Shown in pieces: positions 63,364 to 64,000 of a stretch of 64,000 nucleotides of DNA (positions within the stretch are counted from its first letter, which is position 1; each line of letters begins with the position of its first letter). This DNA comes from Methylobacter sp. (GTDB lineage: Bacteria > Pseudomonadota > Gammaproteobacteria > Methylococcales > Methylomonadaceae), in the NCBI RefSeq assembly GCF_004322395.1, contig NZ_SCTW01000051.1, forward strand, positions 1 to 64,000, read 5' to 3'. The translations under genes were made by a program, and so were the position numbers. The notes beneath the pieces were generated by a model. The model saw nothing but the letters and a program-made list of their open reading frames with translations. It was not told the origin of the DNA and made no database searches.

Positions 63364-63690
63364 AGCTATTCTCCTTACGTTGTATCAAAGAATAAAAAAT
63401 TCCCATTACAGGAAACCCAGTTTAGAGACGAGCCACTTATATGCTTTAGCTTCGTCTTAAACTTGAAAAATAATATAACCTCAACATCGGGAGCGATCTG
63501 TACGTTGCCACACGTAAGAATTTATGTGCTTTAATACTGCGTGTAAGAATTTTATTTATATTTTGTGATTTAATTCTAAAGTCCAAACTCAGCCTATTGT
63601 AAATCAACGCCTAGTAAAATCGGTCATTACGGGGTTGATTCGATATAATGCTACCGAGCAGGAAAATAATGTTTTTTGAGGGGGATGGCA
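63364..63690. other. Intergenic region, promoters of csbD and ndh
   Basis: 327 bases between the divergent CsbD and NADH dehydrogenase genes. A loose repeat (CGTAAGAATTTAT and TGTAAGAATTTTAT, near 63504 and 63542) is the only pattern seen. Confidence 0.35.
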
Positions 63691-64000
63691 ATGACTGATA
63701 AGAATAATGAAAAACACAAGGTAGTGATCGTTGGCGGCGGGGCGGCGGGTCTTGAGCTTGCCACCAGTTTGGGTAAAAAACTAGGTAAAAAAGGTCTGGC
63801 GGAGGTTACGTTGCTGGATGCTACGCCGACGCATATCTGGAAGCCGTTGTTGCACGAGGTTGCAGCCGGTACGCTGGATGAATCCGAACAGATTGAATAT
63901 CTGGCCCAGGCTTATCGGAATCATTTCCGCTTCAGGTTGGGTAAGATGGAAGGCCTGAACCGGCAGAAAAAGGAAATTTACGTCAGCCCTACGCTAAGCG
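63691..64000 (+). CDS. ndh: Type II NADH dehydrogenase (partial)
   Basis: The gene runs off the window after about 103 codons. I place the start at ATG 63691, with GAGGGGG ending 7 bases before it; an ATG at 63685 overlaps that site. The FAD-binding Rossmann motif VVIVGGGAAGLELATSLGKK is followed by VTLLDATPTHIWKPLLHEVA and AGTLDESEQIEYLAQAYRNH, the pattern of Ndh. It oxidises NADH and reduces quinone without pumping protons. Confidence 0.92.
   Translation, partial: MTDKNNEKHKVVIVGGGAAGLELATSLGKKLGKKGLAEVTLLDATPTHIWKPLLHEVAAGTLDESEQIEYLAQAYRNHFRFRLGKMEGLNRQKKEIYVSPTLS

Overview
This window looks like the chromosome of a Gram-negative gammaproteobacterium. The signs are LptM-LysA-DapF-DUF484-XerC synteny, RecC, CbpA/CbpM, DarP, a sigma32-type promoter and tandem Pho boxes. 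A methanotroph-like member of the Methylococcales is my best guess, from gene content and a VPLP-type C-terminal anchor. That is inference: no methane or methanol oxidation gene lies in the window. I found no rRNA, tRNA or CRISPR array.

Layout. 1-0.9 kb: a truncated class II glutamine amidotransferase and a decayed EAL tail. 0.9-6.8 kb (minus): a translationally coupled signalling operon with a globin-coupled PAS histidine kinase, an Rcp1-type receiver protein and two REC-GGDEF-EAL proteins. It reads as an oxygen or redox input into c-di-GMP turnover. 7-10.4 kb: a VPLP-anchored secreted protein, a degenerate EAL protein and a fatty acid hydroxylase. 11.6-15.3 kb: cysJ-cysI assimilatory sulfite reductase. 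15.8-17.4 kb: an MscS channel fused to a cyclic-nucleotide domain. 17.6-18.2 kb: a broken efflux outer membrane protein gene.

18.3-23.2 kb is an integron gene-cassette array with no integrase in the window (CALIN-like). It has seven clear attC sites and eight plus-strand cassettes, almost all of unknown function. The last cassette is frameshifted and ends in a REP-like palindrome. An outer membrane barrel gene and a decayed REP-associated (RAYT) transposase follow.

25.6-37.5 kb: a 1223-residue FAD/Fe-S oxidoreductase, a LOG-family enzyme, a RelE/Phd-type toxin-antitoxin pair, a DUF3422 protein, a half-size TauE, a yeast-like cytosine deaminase, RpiA and RecC. 37.6-39.8 kb is a visibly AT-rich, tightly coupled three-gene minus-strand operon: a TIGR04255-like protein, an HTH protein and an unrecognised protein. 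It is the best candidate in the window for an undescribed accessory (possibly defence) system.

40.2-46.4 kb is an inorganic-carbon/anion cluster: an RcnB-like protein, a SulP transporter preceded by a decayed carbonic anhydrase gene, a SulP-UspA-UspA fusion and an intact beta-carbonic anhydrase. 46.5-50.5 kb: a two-component system and an OprP-type porin under two tandem Pho boxes. 50.6-54.2 kb (minus): CbpM-CbpA, Hsp20 behind a sigma32-type promoter, a CPBP protease and a cyclic-nucleotide-binding protein. 54.5-61.9 kb: lptM-lysA, dapF-DUF484-xerC, DUF2333-DUF4389, dinB and darP. The end holds a ComEA-like protein, CsbD and the start of a type II NADH dehydrogenase.

The window is rich in small dispersed repeats: a 33-bp palindrome in four copies, REP-like hairpins, a 19-bp perfect hairpin before recC, and repeat-derived in-frame insertions in recC, lysA and the RAYT remnant.
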